Source: Paraphysomonas bandaiensis (Eukaryota; Chrysophyceae). Taken from it: 64,000 nucleotides of DNA. The position numbers and the translations under genes were made by a program. Positions 41,850 to 53,672 of the stretch are shown here, in pieces; positions within the stretch are counted from its first letter, which is position 1; each line of letters opens with the position of its first letter. The notes below the pieces were generated by a model. The model was not told where the DNA came from, did not search any database, and was given only the letters and a program-made list of their open reading frames with translations. The stretch covers positions 1 to 64,000 of the forward strand of contig CBFFRP010000078.1 of the NCBI GenBank assembly GCA_965644295.1. The letters are read 5' to 3'.

Positions 41850-44280
41850 TGCGCTAGAAACAGAACCCACCATAACCATTAGAGACTGGAACTGGAACCC
41901 GCACACCATCCCCATTAGAGCCACCACAGTCCCCACCAAATACCTCGGAATCCTACTCCCGTTCTCCTCGAAGGACACCGACTCGCACGCCTGGTGTGTC
42001 GACTACGTCACCACCTCCGCAACACATCTTCGCTACAAATGTGCATCCCCAGACTGTAAACTGTTAGTGCTTAACACACAAGAGTACTCCCGACACTACT
42101 CTACAAAGCCACCAAAGCCTCCTGGACGTACGACAGATACCTGGACATAGACAAACTCCTTGCACGAGCAGCCAGGAAAGTCCTCCGACTACCCCCAGGA
42201 TACCCCACAGTCCTCATCTATCTGCCCACGAAATACAAAGGACTTGGCCTGCGTAAGTTCTCCACACATGGGCCCAGACCCAAAAGTGGCACACACTCCA
42301 AAGGGCCATCACCCTGGGAGGGGGAACCCAAGCGAGCCGCCATATCCATCTTACAACGTCACGATCACAATCGCCCAGAGACATCGACCTTTACATCACT
42401 AGCCTGGTCCAATGGGGACAACAGCTCGGAATTCGACTGCAGCCCCCATCCCCGGCCACGCCCCAATTCCGAGAAACCATCGACAAGGTCCAATCCCAAC
42501 TCCAACTGCACAACAATCATCCACACGATTTTCAAGCCATCTTCACTGATGGTTCCTTCACTCGCACAAACCTCTCACCTGCTCATCTCCTCGGTGGTGC
42601 TCACGTACAGCCCGCAACACACTACGGGGGGGCAGCAATTGTCTGGCTCCCACCCAAAACCAACTGGAGCACAGGAATTACCAAAATCCTTCGACTTACA
42701 GCCCCCGAGCATACCTTACCCGGGATAACCCCATACACCTACGAGACCCTGGCAATGTCAGCAGCCCTCACGTTCTCGAAACTCGTCTCCTCCACCGTAC
42801 CTATGTGCACCGACTGCCAAGCAGTCCAAACACGAACCACGGAAGCTCTCTCTCTCGTCGGCGGCGGGCCCTCGGCACAAAGCCCCAGGGCATCTTTTAC
42901 GAATGCCTCGCCACAGGAAATCACCGACAGCGACCAATCCGATGGGTCCGCTCCCATCCAGAACGCCGAACACAAGATCGGAACAACTGGACCTACAACG
43001 ACTATGGCATCTACATAGCTGACGCTGCCGCCAGTGGAGAGTGGTCGGCGATCGACAAAATACTAGGCGGCACAAACTACAGCGTGGTCACGACTGAGAT
43101 CACACACCTCATCGACGAATTCCTCACTGCCGGCCAATGGCAATGGAGAAGATACGACAAATTCCTCCACACCGACTGTGGACCCATGCTAGGGGATGTC
43201 ACCGAACTCCAACACCAATGGGACCTCCACCAATACATCCTCACGCGTGACGGCACGTACTCCGCAAGCGCAAGCCGAGACTCGCAGTACTGGACACACA
43301 GGGGCACCAGGCTCCCACACAAACTTCATCCTCTCAAGCCCAATAATTCGTCCAACTGCTATGTCCCATTCCACGACCGCATCCGCGAAACTGCATATGT
43401 CTGGGACAAATCATACGCGATGGGCAGAAATAGGGCCAAGGGCAAACATGGAGACGAACTCACAACAGCAGCCAAATGCACGGACTGTGACCACAACCTG
43501 GACAACATGGCGCATATGCTCCTCCACTGTCCACACCCTGAGATCGCCCAACTACGTGAACATGCCTTCCACACACAGCAAACCCAGCTTACAAAACTCC
43601 ACGGGCAACGACAACCCATCCCCTGGCTCCACACCGCCCTACAAAGACTGGCGAGGGCTGCCTGGGATCCCACCACACCCCAGGTTGAGAGATACTGGAC
43701 CGGACAACTAACAGCCTCGCAACTGGCAAATGCTTTCGGACACAACATCTCCACCACGTTGCACGACCACCAGTTCCATAAACTCGAGAAATCCGTCACC
43801 AAAGTCCTGCTCCCCCTCTACAATGGAGGAATAAACATGCTCAAAAACAGAGGATGTCAATTTCACAGTAACGATGTGACAACAATGACACCAACCTCGA
43901 CTCATGCCAGCTCACAACCACGTCACACATACCCTACTACCAACCCGACGATCCTCCAGCTACTTAAAGCAACATCCACCCCCAGAGCCGTGCCCCACAC
44001 GAGACCCCTCCCCCAACGCAGGCCTGTCAACCCGATCCGGAGGCAGACAACACTCATTTCCGACAGAACCGCAACCACAACTAGTACTCCCAATAAAACC
44101 TCCGCTGACACACATCCACAGAATGGCACGTCACCCCCCACACCCCGACTCGCATGCGGATATGGACCACCAGACACACTACCCAAAGGACGACCACCAG
44201 ACTAAACTTAAAACAAGGGATGGTTGCACCAAGGTGCTTGCAGCAATGCACAAGCAGTCCCGAGATAACTGAGCATTTCA
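41850..44280 (+). mobile_element. LINE-P copy G, best-preserved coding copy
   Basis: From 41930: TKYLGILLPFSSKDTDSH (RT thumb edge), then YLDIDKLLARAARKVLRLPP and IYLPTKYKGLGLRKFS. An RNase H domain follows: FTDGSFTRTN (first Asp, about 42540), YETLAMSAALTF (Glu) and CTDCQAVQ (Asp), with a frame change near 42900 before IADAAASGEW. The open stretch 42805-44205 carries LPHKLHPLK, YVWDKSYAMGRNRAKGKHG, a CCHC knuckle CTDCDHNLDNMAHMLLHC, VERYWTGQLTASQLANAFG and KSVTKVLLPLYNGG. It ends in LPKGRPPD and stop. A short form of the family tail follows (44213-44270). RT upstream of YLG is missing, so the copy is 5'-truncated. Confidence 0.85.
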
Positions 44281-44704
44281 TATTTTGTGTTACAATTAGT
44301 CTAAAGTAATAGATAGATAAATGCAACAAGTTCTCTCATGTAATAATCAGATCTAATTATATACTACTGCATGCAATATTCACCAGGTTTTGGTATATTA
44401 TCTCGACTTAAGATTTGGTGTATATGCGCATTTTTTGCGCAGATCATGGATTTCCGAAATCTGGTGACCTCTTCGACAAAGAAAAGCTAACAGAACTTCG
44501 TGATCTTTTGATGATCATCTACCTGCGGATGATCCTCCACCTGCTTAAGATCCTCCGCCTACCAGTAATGTGCCCCCAACGGCTATTGCCGCATCGTCTC
44601 CAACGAGCATATATACGTGAAGATAGCTATATTTTATGAGTATGCAATGTATCCAAAGTCAGGCTATTCGGTTGGAGAGTTTGCAGTCTCAAGAGAGGCA
44701 GATG
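44281..44704. other. intergenic, possible gag-like scrap
   Basis: No gene is assured. Around 44500-44590 a frame reads DDHLPADDPPP...DPPPTSNVPPTAIAASSP, a Pro-rich stretch without a recognised family. Confidence 0.25.
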
Positions 44705-44940
44705 TAGCTATATGATGAAAAAATGATATATATTACAAAACACAAGTAGCAGGGGGCCAAATTGTAACTCAATATATATACTGCTAATAACAACTATAAT
44801 AGCGACTTTTTCTTTATCTTTAACCTCTCAGATATACAAATTACAGTAGAATATAATAACTCAATAATACTTAGATATCTTATTATGAAACCTAGTGAAA
44901 TCGCTTTACCTCGAGTTATTGTGGCTCCAAATTTGCGGCA
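44705..44940 (-). repeat. inverted repeat arm, right of LINE-P copy G
   Basis: Reverse partner of 41520-41750. It contains TTTCTTTATCTTTAACCTCTC and GAAATCGC in the order expected for an inverted copy. Confidence 0.7.
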
Positions 44941-45048
44941 GGCTCTACTGTGAAGGTATATACTAGGTGCATATCTTTGAGGCAGGCGGCGCTAAATGGG
45001 GTATATGTGAACACTACAGGGAACATTTTCTTGATTGAAGAGTCGTCT

Positions 45049-45212
45049 ACTCTCGTACAAATTTATTCGAGGGGAAATATTACTAGCCATTGTGCTGGTA
45101 CACAATTTTGGTACTCACCATGTTGTAGTCTCGTGCAAATTTATTCGAGGGGAAATAAATATTACTAGCCATTGTGCTGGTACACAATTTTGGTACTCAC
45201 CATGTTGTAGGA
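45049..45212 (+). repeat. two-unit tandem duplication
   Basis: A unit of about 80 bp starting TCTCGTACAAATTTATTCGA occurs twice in a row, the second with a C for A and a 4-bp AAAT insertion. Both end ACTCACCATGTTGTAG. It interrupts any reading frame. Confidence 0.85.
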
Positions 45213-45699
45213 TTAAATCAAATTGCATCTGTATTTAATCCTTTGTATGATGAGGAGTACGTAAGTGTGGAGGGATACGACCACATTGCAAGATATTTCA
45301 TGTAATAAGAATTTCTTAATTATGCATTGCTTACTTTCACATTAGTAATCAACCCTAGCATTTACAATACACTAGAGGGTTATAAAATGAATTTCTGACT
45401 TTTTAATAATTTAGGATCACTACCACATACATGAGTATATATATATATGTATCTGATGAGTTGTTACTCTCTGGTGTACATGTTGTGGACATTTGCTGTG
45501 GGGTACCAAGTCAAGTATTCGGTGATGACCTACGATTTTCCATCATTATCAGCATCACCATCTGCATCATATGATGCTGATAACAAGTTGCTGCATCATC
45601 TGTATGCAAGATACTAACTCCTCCTCAAGATCCAATATGGACTGCCAATGTCTGAGTCGTCTCCATAGATGTCAACGTTTTTCTTGCAGAGAATACGCT
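45213..45699. other. intergenic, no gene seen
   Basis: A/T-rich DNA with a TA run at about 45437-45449. Nothing recognised. Confidence 0.3.
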
Positions 45700-46003
45700 G
45701 GTAAATGTTTTGGGCACGACAAGTGGTATCATCCGTCCCACTGTTTCCATGGGCTTCCTCCCATTGTTGCACAATTTCTTATATCAGGACCTTTACGATC
45801 AACGGCCTCTTGGGCAGCAATCTTATATCTGTACAATTGATATATTTTAAAGATTCAGCGTATGCACTGCTATCTGACCTCTCTGCCGCAGCTACCCAGT
45901 CTAGACTAGAAGACAGAAGGATGTCACTGACTATATTCATGACAATTGCCTTCTTGTAGTTCGGGACACCTGCCCGTCGACCACTGGGAGATGAAGTTGC
46001 CAT
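45700..46003 (-). pseudogene. Myb/SANT-like protein fragment
   Basis: On minus from 46003: MATSSPSGRRAGVPNYKKAIVMNIVSDILL...DWVAAAER. After a frame change comes YKKLCNNGRKPMETV near 45745-45785. The order GR..G..NYKK, W..VA..., LCN..KP resembles a Myb/SANT-like family that I associate with oomycete genomes and their transposons. Frame breaks make it a pseudogene. The family match is from memory of the pattern and is tentative. Confidence 0.35.
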
Positions 46004-46491
46004 ACTCGACGAATTCCTTACTTACTACTTTAAGAATAAGTATAACTCATCACAGCAATACGTCCTGGTTTAAGACCATCTCTTATCAGATATAAGTACT
46101 TACTAATAGAAACCAACATATAGTCTTTGTGTAGTGTCGAATTTCATAGTGACAGTGTTAAAATAGTAAATAGCAACTAGTAAATAGTATTATCTGAGCT
46201 CTGAGCACTACAGATAGAGCTTACAGTGTATAATTTCCTTCATCACCACCTTGATAATGCATTTAATGTATAGTACTATACCCTATGCATCTAGCAGTAA
46301 GTAACTAAACCAGAACTACTAGAAGTTGCTCCACAACGTAAAGTAAATATTCTTGCAACAGGGCTAATTAACTTAATATTCCATTAGTAGAGCCATATGG
46401 AGGAGTACACGTAGCATAGCGGCAACTAAAATATGATCACGTGACAAAGGGGGTACAACAATGGCATCCATTACTTCGACTTATTACCAAC
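46004..46491. other. intergenic, no gene seen
   Basis: About 490 bp of A/T-rich DNA with no recognised feature, downstream of the peroxiredoxin stop codon. Confidence 0.3.
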
Positions 46492-47273
46492 CTAAAAGTG
46501 TGTCTTGAAATATTCTTTAGCTTCATAGGGGTTAGTCTTGATGGTGTCCTGTCCCGGAACCCAGGACGCAGGGCATGCCTCACCGGGGTGAGAGTCCGCC
46601 CACTGAAAAGCCTTAAGAATGCGAAGCGTCTCTTCCACAGATCGGCCCACCTGGTCGTCATTGATCTGTAACAAACGAACCGTCAGCACAGATGATGAAT
46701 AAATTATGAGGATGTATAACCTGGATAGAACGGATGAAGCCGTTAGGATCAACGATAAACAGTCCTCTTAGCGCGGCTCCATACATGTCATCATTCTCAT
46801 CATTGACCAACACGCCGTACGACTGCGATATCGTCTTCGATGTATCCGCAACAAGTGGAATGTTGAGATCGCCAACACCTTTGCGACACCGATGACAAAA
46901 ATTAAATATTAGTGCCAGCTAACTTACCTCCCTCAGAGCGAGGTGTACGTGACCATGCAAGGTGTGTATGATGGGAATCAGTCGACACAGCAAGAACTTG
47001 TGTATTGGCATTAAGGAACTCAGAATTTCTCTCCGAGAAAGATATCAGCTCAGTGGGGCAGACAAAGGTAAAGTCGAAGGGGTAAAACAGAAGCACCGTC
47101 CACATGCCATTGTCCATGTATTGAGACAAACTTACGTCGGCAAATTTGTCGTGGAGAACAGCCTTTGCTTTGAACAGGGGTGCTTTTTGTCTGGGCCGTA
47201 AGTTTGTCAGAGCGACAAGTGGCGACAGAGTCAACAAGACCATAGCACAGAAAACAGATACGTTGCGGATCAT
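46492..47273 (-). CDS. typical 2-Cys peroxiredoxin with signal peptide
   Basis: Three exons (46928-47273, 46721-46878, 46492-46665) with introns of 49 and 55 nt. The spliced length of 678 nt gives 225 residues. The peroxidatic cysteine is Cys72 in [13 protein letters not shown] and the resolving cysteine is Cys199 in GEACPASW. Other family blocks are [30 protein letters not shown] and [15 protein letters not shown]. Residues 1-22 ([20 protein letters not shown]) form a signal peptide. The fold starts soon after, so an ER or secreted place, as for Prx4, is likelier than a plastid. The GGLG motif tied to over-oxidation reads GGVG and the C-terminal YF is kept. The gene removes hydrogen peroxide using thioredoxin-like donors in known relatives. 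It is divergent from the left arm of the inverted duplication. Confidence 0.93.
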
Positions 47274-47503
47274 CTCGACACAATTTAAGTACACAGTTAG
47301 TGTGATTAATACGAAGTTTGATGGGACGACCTGTTGGGCAATATGGGTATAGCCTGATTCTATCCGCAGCATAGTACGGCATGGGATACTTTTTTGCAAG
47401 GAAAGGTCGACAACGAACAAAAAAATATGTACACTCTGTGCAGCAATCTTCTTCTGGAAGACTACGACGAACCTATGAATATACAGTACCGTATAACCTC
47501 ATG

Positions 47504-48904
47504 CCAGCCGGCGTCAAAAAGTCCTTCAATTCAAAAGAGTCCGAACAACCGTTTTTTGATAAAAGTCCAAAAACCCACCGATCTATGTAAAACTAAATAA
47601 AGGCTGGATTTTTGGGAGTTGTGTAAAATAATTTACACAAGAAAAAATTATTCTCTATTGTAGTGTGTGTGAGTTTTTGGGTTTAGCGAAACTAGAAGAA
47701 CTATGTAAAATGAATTACACAACCTAAACTAAAAAATCCCCTGGTTTTTCACTCAAATATGTCACAAAACTACACATTTTCAAGATAATAATCGGCATAT
47801 TGTCCACAGAATCCAGAGACAGATGTCTGTTAGCTTCACATACAGGATACGATGCGATACTTTTACAGTAATAAGAGGAACGCAGGCTGATATGATCATA
47901 ACCTCACTGGGAATACATGAGCTCATAGTTCTTTCATGCCACATGCTGCTGGTTGTTGATTCAGCTGGTGAAAGGTATGGTTAAGTGGCATTCATACAGG
48001 AGAGTTGGTCTATTTCAAAGACAGAGATAGCAGAGTTGATTCCATGACCATAACACCGGAGGGACCGGATGATATTGTAAATATATTCAATTTAGTGGTT
48101 CGAAACAGAGCATATGAGTATACTCATACTGCAGAGCTGATCATCAGAGAGACTCACATAAGAATAACTCCACTTGAGTGTCATTCTCCTCTCTGATTTG
48201 AAGGTAAATACTACTATGATTGTATCATTTATAGATACTTTCTCATAGTGTCCTGTGCGTATTGATGTATATAAAGATACTGTGTTGGAGCATGTCAATC
48301 ATTGTCACCTAGATATAGGGTGCTTTGTATCTTGATATTTACCATCTATCTTAAATAGAATATTAGTGCTACCTGTAACACTCGTTCTAAACTCTCATTT
48401 TTATCTCTTCAGTGACATTAATACAATTAAGACAAGCAACACTTGAACTGACCCGACACTGGACACTTATCATTCTATGGCAATCATGGACCACTGAACA
48501 CGAATATGCAATCAGATTTCATTTCATTCACTGCTTCTTTCAATATCGCAAGGTTTCCTATATCGTTCCAATTCGTAGAGTACCCCTCACATCCGGCACC
48601 ATTGCTCGAAATCCCTACATTGAATTTTCATCATGAAGATCTTAAAAGGTTTATATATAGATGGACTCTCACATATATGAGTGCTGTGCAATTCCTACGA
48701 CTTGTTTTTGAATAATGTCTGATTTGTGTTCTTTCAGTGACTTCTTTGCATGACTTCAAAAGCATACGAGAAGAGAACCAACAAGACGCCATAGACAAGC
48801 TCCAGGCAGCTAAATTTGCAAAAGCACAGTCGAAAGACAGTTATGGATCTGATGTTGACCCCAATAATGGTTTTAATTGGTGCAAGGTTGCGCAGTTATG
48901 CACA
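47504..48904 (+). repeat. left arm of large inverted duplication
   Basis: Segments 47504-47573 and 48375-48904 are near-identical reverse copies of 50876-50947 and 50345-50868. The 800 bp between the two segments (47574-48374) are absent from the right arm. Outer blocks include CAGCCGGCGTCAAAA and CCGAACAACCGTTTTTTGAT. Inner homology ends abruptly at GCAGTTATGCA. Confidence 0.88.
48738..48904 (+). pseudogene. clathrin-light-chain-like C-terminal exon, left copy
   Basis: After a TTCTTTCAG acceptor, the frame gives SLHDFKSIREENQQDAIDKL, a charged helical stretch, and NGFNWCKVAQLC. The last words resemble the clathrin light chain ending, where W.KVAQLCDFNPK is usual. The DFNPK part is missing because homology stops here. 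The call rests on this short match and is tentative; it may equally be an unrelated coiled-coil protein. Confidence 0.35.
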
Positions 48905-50344
48905 TTCCTAAACTTTTGTTTCTGTAAGCTCCACTCTCTTGAGTTTGTATCTGTAGCTAGCCAGACTGTTGTATCATGATAGCAAACGGTGGTTAGATAA
49001 AATTGTTTGATAGTAGTACCAGCTTTGCGATTTGTATTATACATCGCAAAATAATTAGTTAGTGGCGTATAGTTATTAGTGTTTATACGTTTATACTACC
49101 AAAAGAAAAACAATCATAAATCAGCGGTAATAAAACAACATAATCCCGCTACCTATGTTTTTTTATCTGCGGTACTCGTCACGATGTCGGCGCATTATCT
49201 CTGAGCATTCTGATGACGTATAACAGCACCAAGATTCACAACGCACACACACTACCGTCGTCAGGGTCATCGGCTTGGGTTTGAATCTTCCCCATCGCCA
49301 CTTTTATATTCCTTTAAAATCTTGAACCATTTCTTACTCCTCATCACTACCTACGACTTCCTTCAAACCCTGCATAGCTCTTCATCACTCTCCTCCTTAT
49401 GCATGTCCTCCCAGATTGTATCGTCATCTGTAGTTTTGCTCTCAGTTTGCTGATTCTTCCTGTGTGCAGGACGGAAATAGTACTCTGCACCCATCCATTC
49501 ATGTCAAAGTTGAAGCACTTCAAATCCTTGTATTAGCGTCCCCGGATTACTACAATATGACTAAGTAGGGCAGACTCTGCACTCATGGTGGCTGTATACT
49601 TTACGAATCGTGTCTTCTCCTTCTTGACAATCGCGACAGAGAGGACGCTTCTTTTCATTAATTTCTTCATATTCTGTGATAAAATTCTGTCAATAAAGTA
49701 ACCACAAATCGCCAACGATACAAACCTTTGCACTGCTTCTGAAACCCTAGCATAATGTTGTGAATGTCCGAATTGGACTTGTGCCAGGGCAAAAATCGGT
49801 TGTCTTGAGGATTTTCGGATGATACCCCTAAGACGGCGCCTACTATGGCTACGCTGGATACGAAATTGAAGCCCTCACGGATGCCCTCCTGCCTTCGCGC
49901 ATTGTGGAAGGCTTTGGCTCAATACGAGGGGACATTATATTCAAATACTTGTATAGGGCTCCTTGGGATCCTTAAGGAAGTTGCCCTCTCCTGCTTGTTG
50001 ACAGCCCCTACACTGGTCAGTGTCTTAACAAAACCCCGCCGGACGCAGAAGTGAACGAGTTCCCAGTTGCAGTGGCATCATAGCTCACGTCGGACATGAT
50101 GGTCACACCGCTTTCGTCCGTCCACGCGGTATGGCCAGTATAGCTACGACTGGGGTCTAACCCTCTTTCTCACTTGTCCTTGGCTCTAAAAGACAGTCAT
50201 TTCATCATAATAAATACATATGCTCCGACAAAAAAGAGTTACCTGAAGAACACTCCTCGACAGAAATCTGTATAAACGCATAGATAGACAAAAGTAGCTT
50301 CCTGAGGAGCACTCTTCGAGATATATTTTGCTCTCAGCAGTGCA
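48905..50344. other. spacer of the inverted duplication
   Basis: About 1.4 kb between the arms. On minus, 49580-49690 reads KKRPLCRDCQEGEDTIRKV then YSHHECRVC, a possible zinc-binding CxxC...CxxC module. About 49400-49500 reads WEDMHKEESDEE. Frames are broken and I cannot name a family. It may be a decayed transposon. Confidence 0.35.
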
Positions 50345-50947
50345 GGTTCACACTGCATAACTGCGCAACCTTGCACCAATTAAAACCATTATTGGGGTCA
50401 ACATCAGATCCATAACTGTCTTTCGACTGTGCTTTTGCAAATTTAGCTGCCTGGAGCTTGTCTATGGCGTCTTGTTGGTTCTCTTCTCGTATGCTTTTGA
50501 AGTCATGCAAAGAAGTCACTGAAAGAACACAAATCAGACATTATTCAAAAACAAGTCGTAGGAATTGCACAGCACTCATATATGTGAGAGTCCATCTATA
50601 TATAAACCTTTTAAGATCTTCATGATGAAAATTCAATGTAGGGATTTCGAGCAATGGTGCCGGATGTGAGGGGTACTCTACGAATTGGAACGATATAGGA
50701 AACCTTGCGATATTGAAAGAAGCAGTGAATGAAATGAAAATCTGATTGCATATTCGTGTTCAGTGGTCCATGATTGCCATAGAATGATAAGTGTCCAGTG
50801 TCGGGTCAGTTCAAGTGTTGTGTTAATTGTATTTCAATGTCACTGAAGAGATAATAATGAGAGTTTAGAACGACACTTTTGGACTTTTTATCAAAAAACG
50901 GTTGTTCGGACTTTGAATTGAATTGTTCGGGCTTTTGACGCCGGCTG
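50345..50947 (-). repeat. right arm of large inverted duplication
   Basis: Reverse partner of the left arm. It carries a second copy of the coding exon (50345-50519 on minus: SLHDFKSIREENQQDAIDKL ... NWCKVAQLC, then SVNLHC and stop). It is compact, lacking the 800-bp block of the left arm. Its outer end lies just upstream of NAC-alpha. Confidence 0.88.
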
Positions 50948-51080
50948 GATTGTATTGACTGTACTTTTCCCAAAATCCTGCGTTTAAACAACGCACCTTT
51001 CGTCGGCTCCTACGTATCTATTTCAGTTCATGTCATCAAACATTGAAGCTCTGTTCGCTGTGTAAATTGTAAATCTGGAG

Positions 51081-51523
51081 CCAAACATTCCCGCGGAGAA
51101 AAGAAATCTAGAAAGGCTATGCAGAAGCTCGGGCTCCGCCCTGTTTCTAGTATTCAAAGAGTGACTATCAATAAGTCCAAAACCATCCTATTTGTTATCG
51201 CCCAGCCCGATGTGTTCAAGTCCCCCACCAGTGAGACTTACATTATCTTTGGCGACGCCAAGGTTGAGGACCTCTCCGCGGCTGCTAATGCCAAGGCTGC
51301 TGAACAATTTAGAGCTCCTGATGCTGCACAAACTGCACCACCAGTTAACCCATCTTCAGAGGCTACTACAGAAGAGGGTGATGTGAGCGAAGATGGTGTT
51401 GACTCAAAGGATATCGAACTTGTAGTTTCACAAAGCGGGTGTTCCCGTAGTAAAGCCATCACTGCTCTTAAGAGCAACAATAACGATATTGTCAACGCTA
51501 TCATGGAATTGACATTGTCATAA
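51081..51523 (+). CDS. nascent polypeptide-associated complex subunit alpha
   Basis: The NAC domain begins with [20 protein letters not shown] and continues with [40 protein letters not shown]. The UBA domain ends the protein ([37 protein letters not shown]). NAC-alpha pairs with BTF3 at the ribosome exit and guards nascent chains from wrong targeting. The conserved region starts before the first in-frame ATG (51119), so an upstream exon must supply the N-terminus. The acceptor is probably the AG at 51079-51080. An ATG at about 51034 (ATGTCATCAAACATTGAAGC) is a possible exon 1 but does not splice cleanly with any intron I can see. Confidence 0.92.
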
Positions 51524-51855
51524 ATAGCTGCATGTGCTAATATGTAGATTATTTTCACTGTTAACGACCGAACTGTTAGTCATACGACAGTGCATTGCTA
51601 GTTTATAGGGAATACTGTAGTTCTAAGTCACTTAATTTATTCCACATTTCTTTTGTCATATTACATTTGAGTATAACTGAACAAGGTGTGGTGATATCAT
51701 ATATATATATTCATAGATATGCAAAATTCGAAACGTGTCCGGAATGCGCTATGCAAGGGAGCATATTGTGGTGTACAGAGATAAGGACATCAGTGAGTAA
51801 TATAAAACTATTAGAGTTGAGGCTATCAAAAAAATACGGTTAGTATCTAACAGCT

Positions 51856-53161
51856 CTAATAATAAGGCCTTTCCCATCTCTTTCTCGACAAATCTTCATC
51901 TACTTGCACGTACCATGATGGTTCATCTACGTCTGGGTTTAGCCTGTAATCCATAAAGAGTTCCTCTCCTGGGCGAATTGTTTTGGAGGCTACCAAAACT
52001 ACACTCCTCATGCAGGCGGACCTACATTATCAGTGAAAGGAAGATTAACACAAACATTGTATATAGCTCTCAATAGTAAATATGCCTGGAAATCGCTGGC
52101 ACATAACATCACCTCACCTGTCGGGTGTCCCTAGGAGAGTAGGCTTCCTTGCATAGAGGTTGGGAATATATTTCTGCAGATGCTTCGGGAACTCTTCAAT
52201 TCCAAAGGGATCACCCGGAAAATCGTACGTCAACTAAGCCACAAAGCCGTTACATCGAAATTAATTTACCACAATACCGCTCCATTTAAACACATTGTGT
52301 CAACCGCTCACCTGAAGTACGTTGGGGTCTGTATGTCGGGGAGGGTGGTTTACCATATGTCCGAACCCATACGGGTTATAGGGAGTCTATACACATATCA
52401 CAAACAATATATGTGTTTATATATGCATGCAGCTTCAACGTGTATAATGACACTATCTATACGACGTCATACCTTTCTTGCTGATCTTCCGTCTATGATT
52501 GAGCCGTCCATCCTACTCCATATCACAATTGCAACAGTGAGGCAAACCACTAGAAATGATAACAGTACCTGGCCATGAGAAAATACTCCGGGTCGGGTAA
52601 TAGTGTGCTGTCCACATAGTCGTTCGTGAGATACTGCGCAAGATGCACCAGCCCTGGGAACAGCACCATTACAGTGCCGGCACTAACATACGTGCCCTTC
52701 AAGAAAACTCCATATCCTGCATTCGGAATCATAGATTTTTTAATATCTAATACAAACCCATTTAACTGAATGAGGCGATGCGCGAGCTCTTCCTCATACT
52801 CCTCATTGGCTGGTGGATTATCGTTAAGTTCCAAAGTTGCTTTGTGAATATTTTGAAATATAGTCTCCATCTGACTCGTGAGAGCTGACTGAAGTTTTTT
52901 TTGCAAGTGAGACATGTCTGTACATCGTATTTCCTCGTAAAAGGTGTTTACAACATCCTCTGGTGGGTCTAAACCCGCGTTCTCCTTAGACCACTCATAG
53001 CACTTGACTAATAAGTTTCCTTTGCAGACATCTATCTCCGCCTGATTCATCTCTTGTATAGACTGGATTGGTTGCAACATATTCTCCATATACTGCGGGT
53101 TCAATGACTTTGGGATGGGCGACTTTGCCAACCGCTTCGTGATACTCTTGAAGATATTCAT
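51856..53161 (-). CDS. SETD9-like SET-domain protein
   Basis: Five exons on minus: 52569-53161, 52473-52512, 52312-52386, 52118-52233 and 51856-52021, adding to 990 nt (329 residues) in frame. Residues 1-140 are helical. The SET domain follows: IPNAGYGVFLKGTYVSAGTV (145-164), MVLFPGLVH, the split block MARMDGSIIDGRS, NPYGFGHMVNHPPR, IEEFPKHLQKYIPNLY, and VVLVASKTIRPGEELFMDYR. This order and the exon content fit SETD9. The usual NHxC of SET enzymes reads NHPP, as SETD9 proteins also vary there. Its substrate is not known to me. Introns are about 56-96 nt. It is head-to-head with CABIN1. Confidence 0.85.
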
Positions 53162-53672
53162 ACTTTACACAAGACGGATCGGGTTGATGGGATAAATAAA
53201 TCGAAGGGCTGCTAAAAGAGTGTAATGATACAGAGCTAAGATAAATCACTCCTCTCTTGGCTGAAAGGGTGCTAGGGAACCGATGTCTTTGTGCTTTATC
53301 CACCCACAGCGCTTTCGTCAAGAGGCCGCAAAGTGTATTTTTGGATGAACCGCCCACCCATAGAATTCGGGCCCCTTTTTCCAATAAAAAATTTCAGTGA
53401 TAAAAATGAGGATTATTGATGAAAGTGTGACTTCTTTTCAGATTTCAGATTTCGAATTCAGAATTTCATATCAGATATATGCAGCAGTATTCCACCCTTA
53501 ATACGGGTCTATGATGGTATATCTGTGCAAGAGTTAGACTAGGCCTTCAATGATTCTCCCGCTGACAGGATTGAACATACGGTCGTCTACCTGTCCCATG
53601 GTACTTGTATATGCATCTCATTAGTGGGACCCAAAGACATATCACGTACCACTCACCTGACCGACAACTGCA
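53162..53672. promoter_or_regulatory. shared upstream region of SETD9 and CABIN1
   Basis: 510 bp between divergent start codons. It contains a TTTCAGATTTCAGATTTCGAA stretch near 53437-53457 built from a repeated short word. No named element is recognised. Confidence 0.35.

Noticed and set aside
45049-45212. Tandem pair as a CRISPR-like array
   Set aside because: Only two adjacent units of about 80 bp with no spacers; a plain duplication in a eukaryotic genome.
49200-49300. tRNA-like GGGTTTGAATCTTCC near 49275
   Set aside because: No cloverleaf can be built around it.
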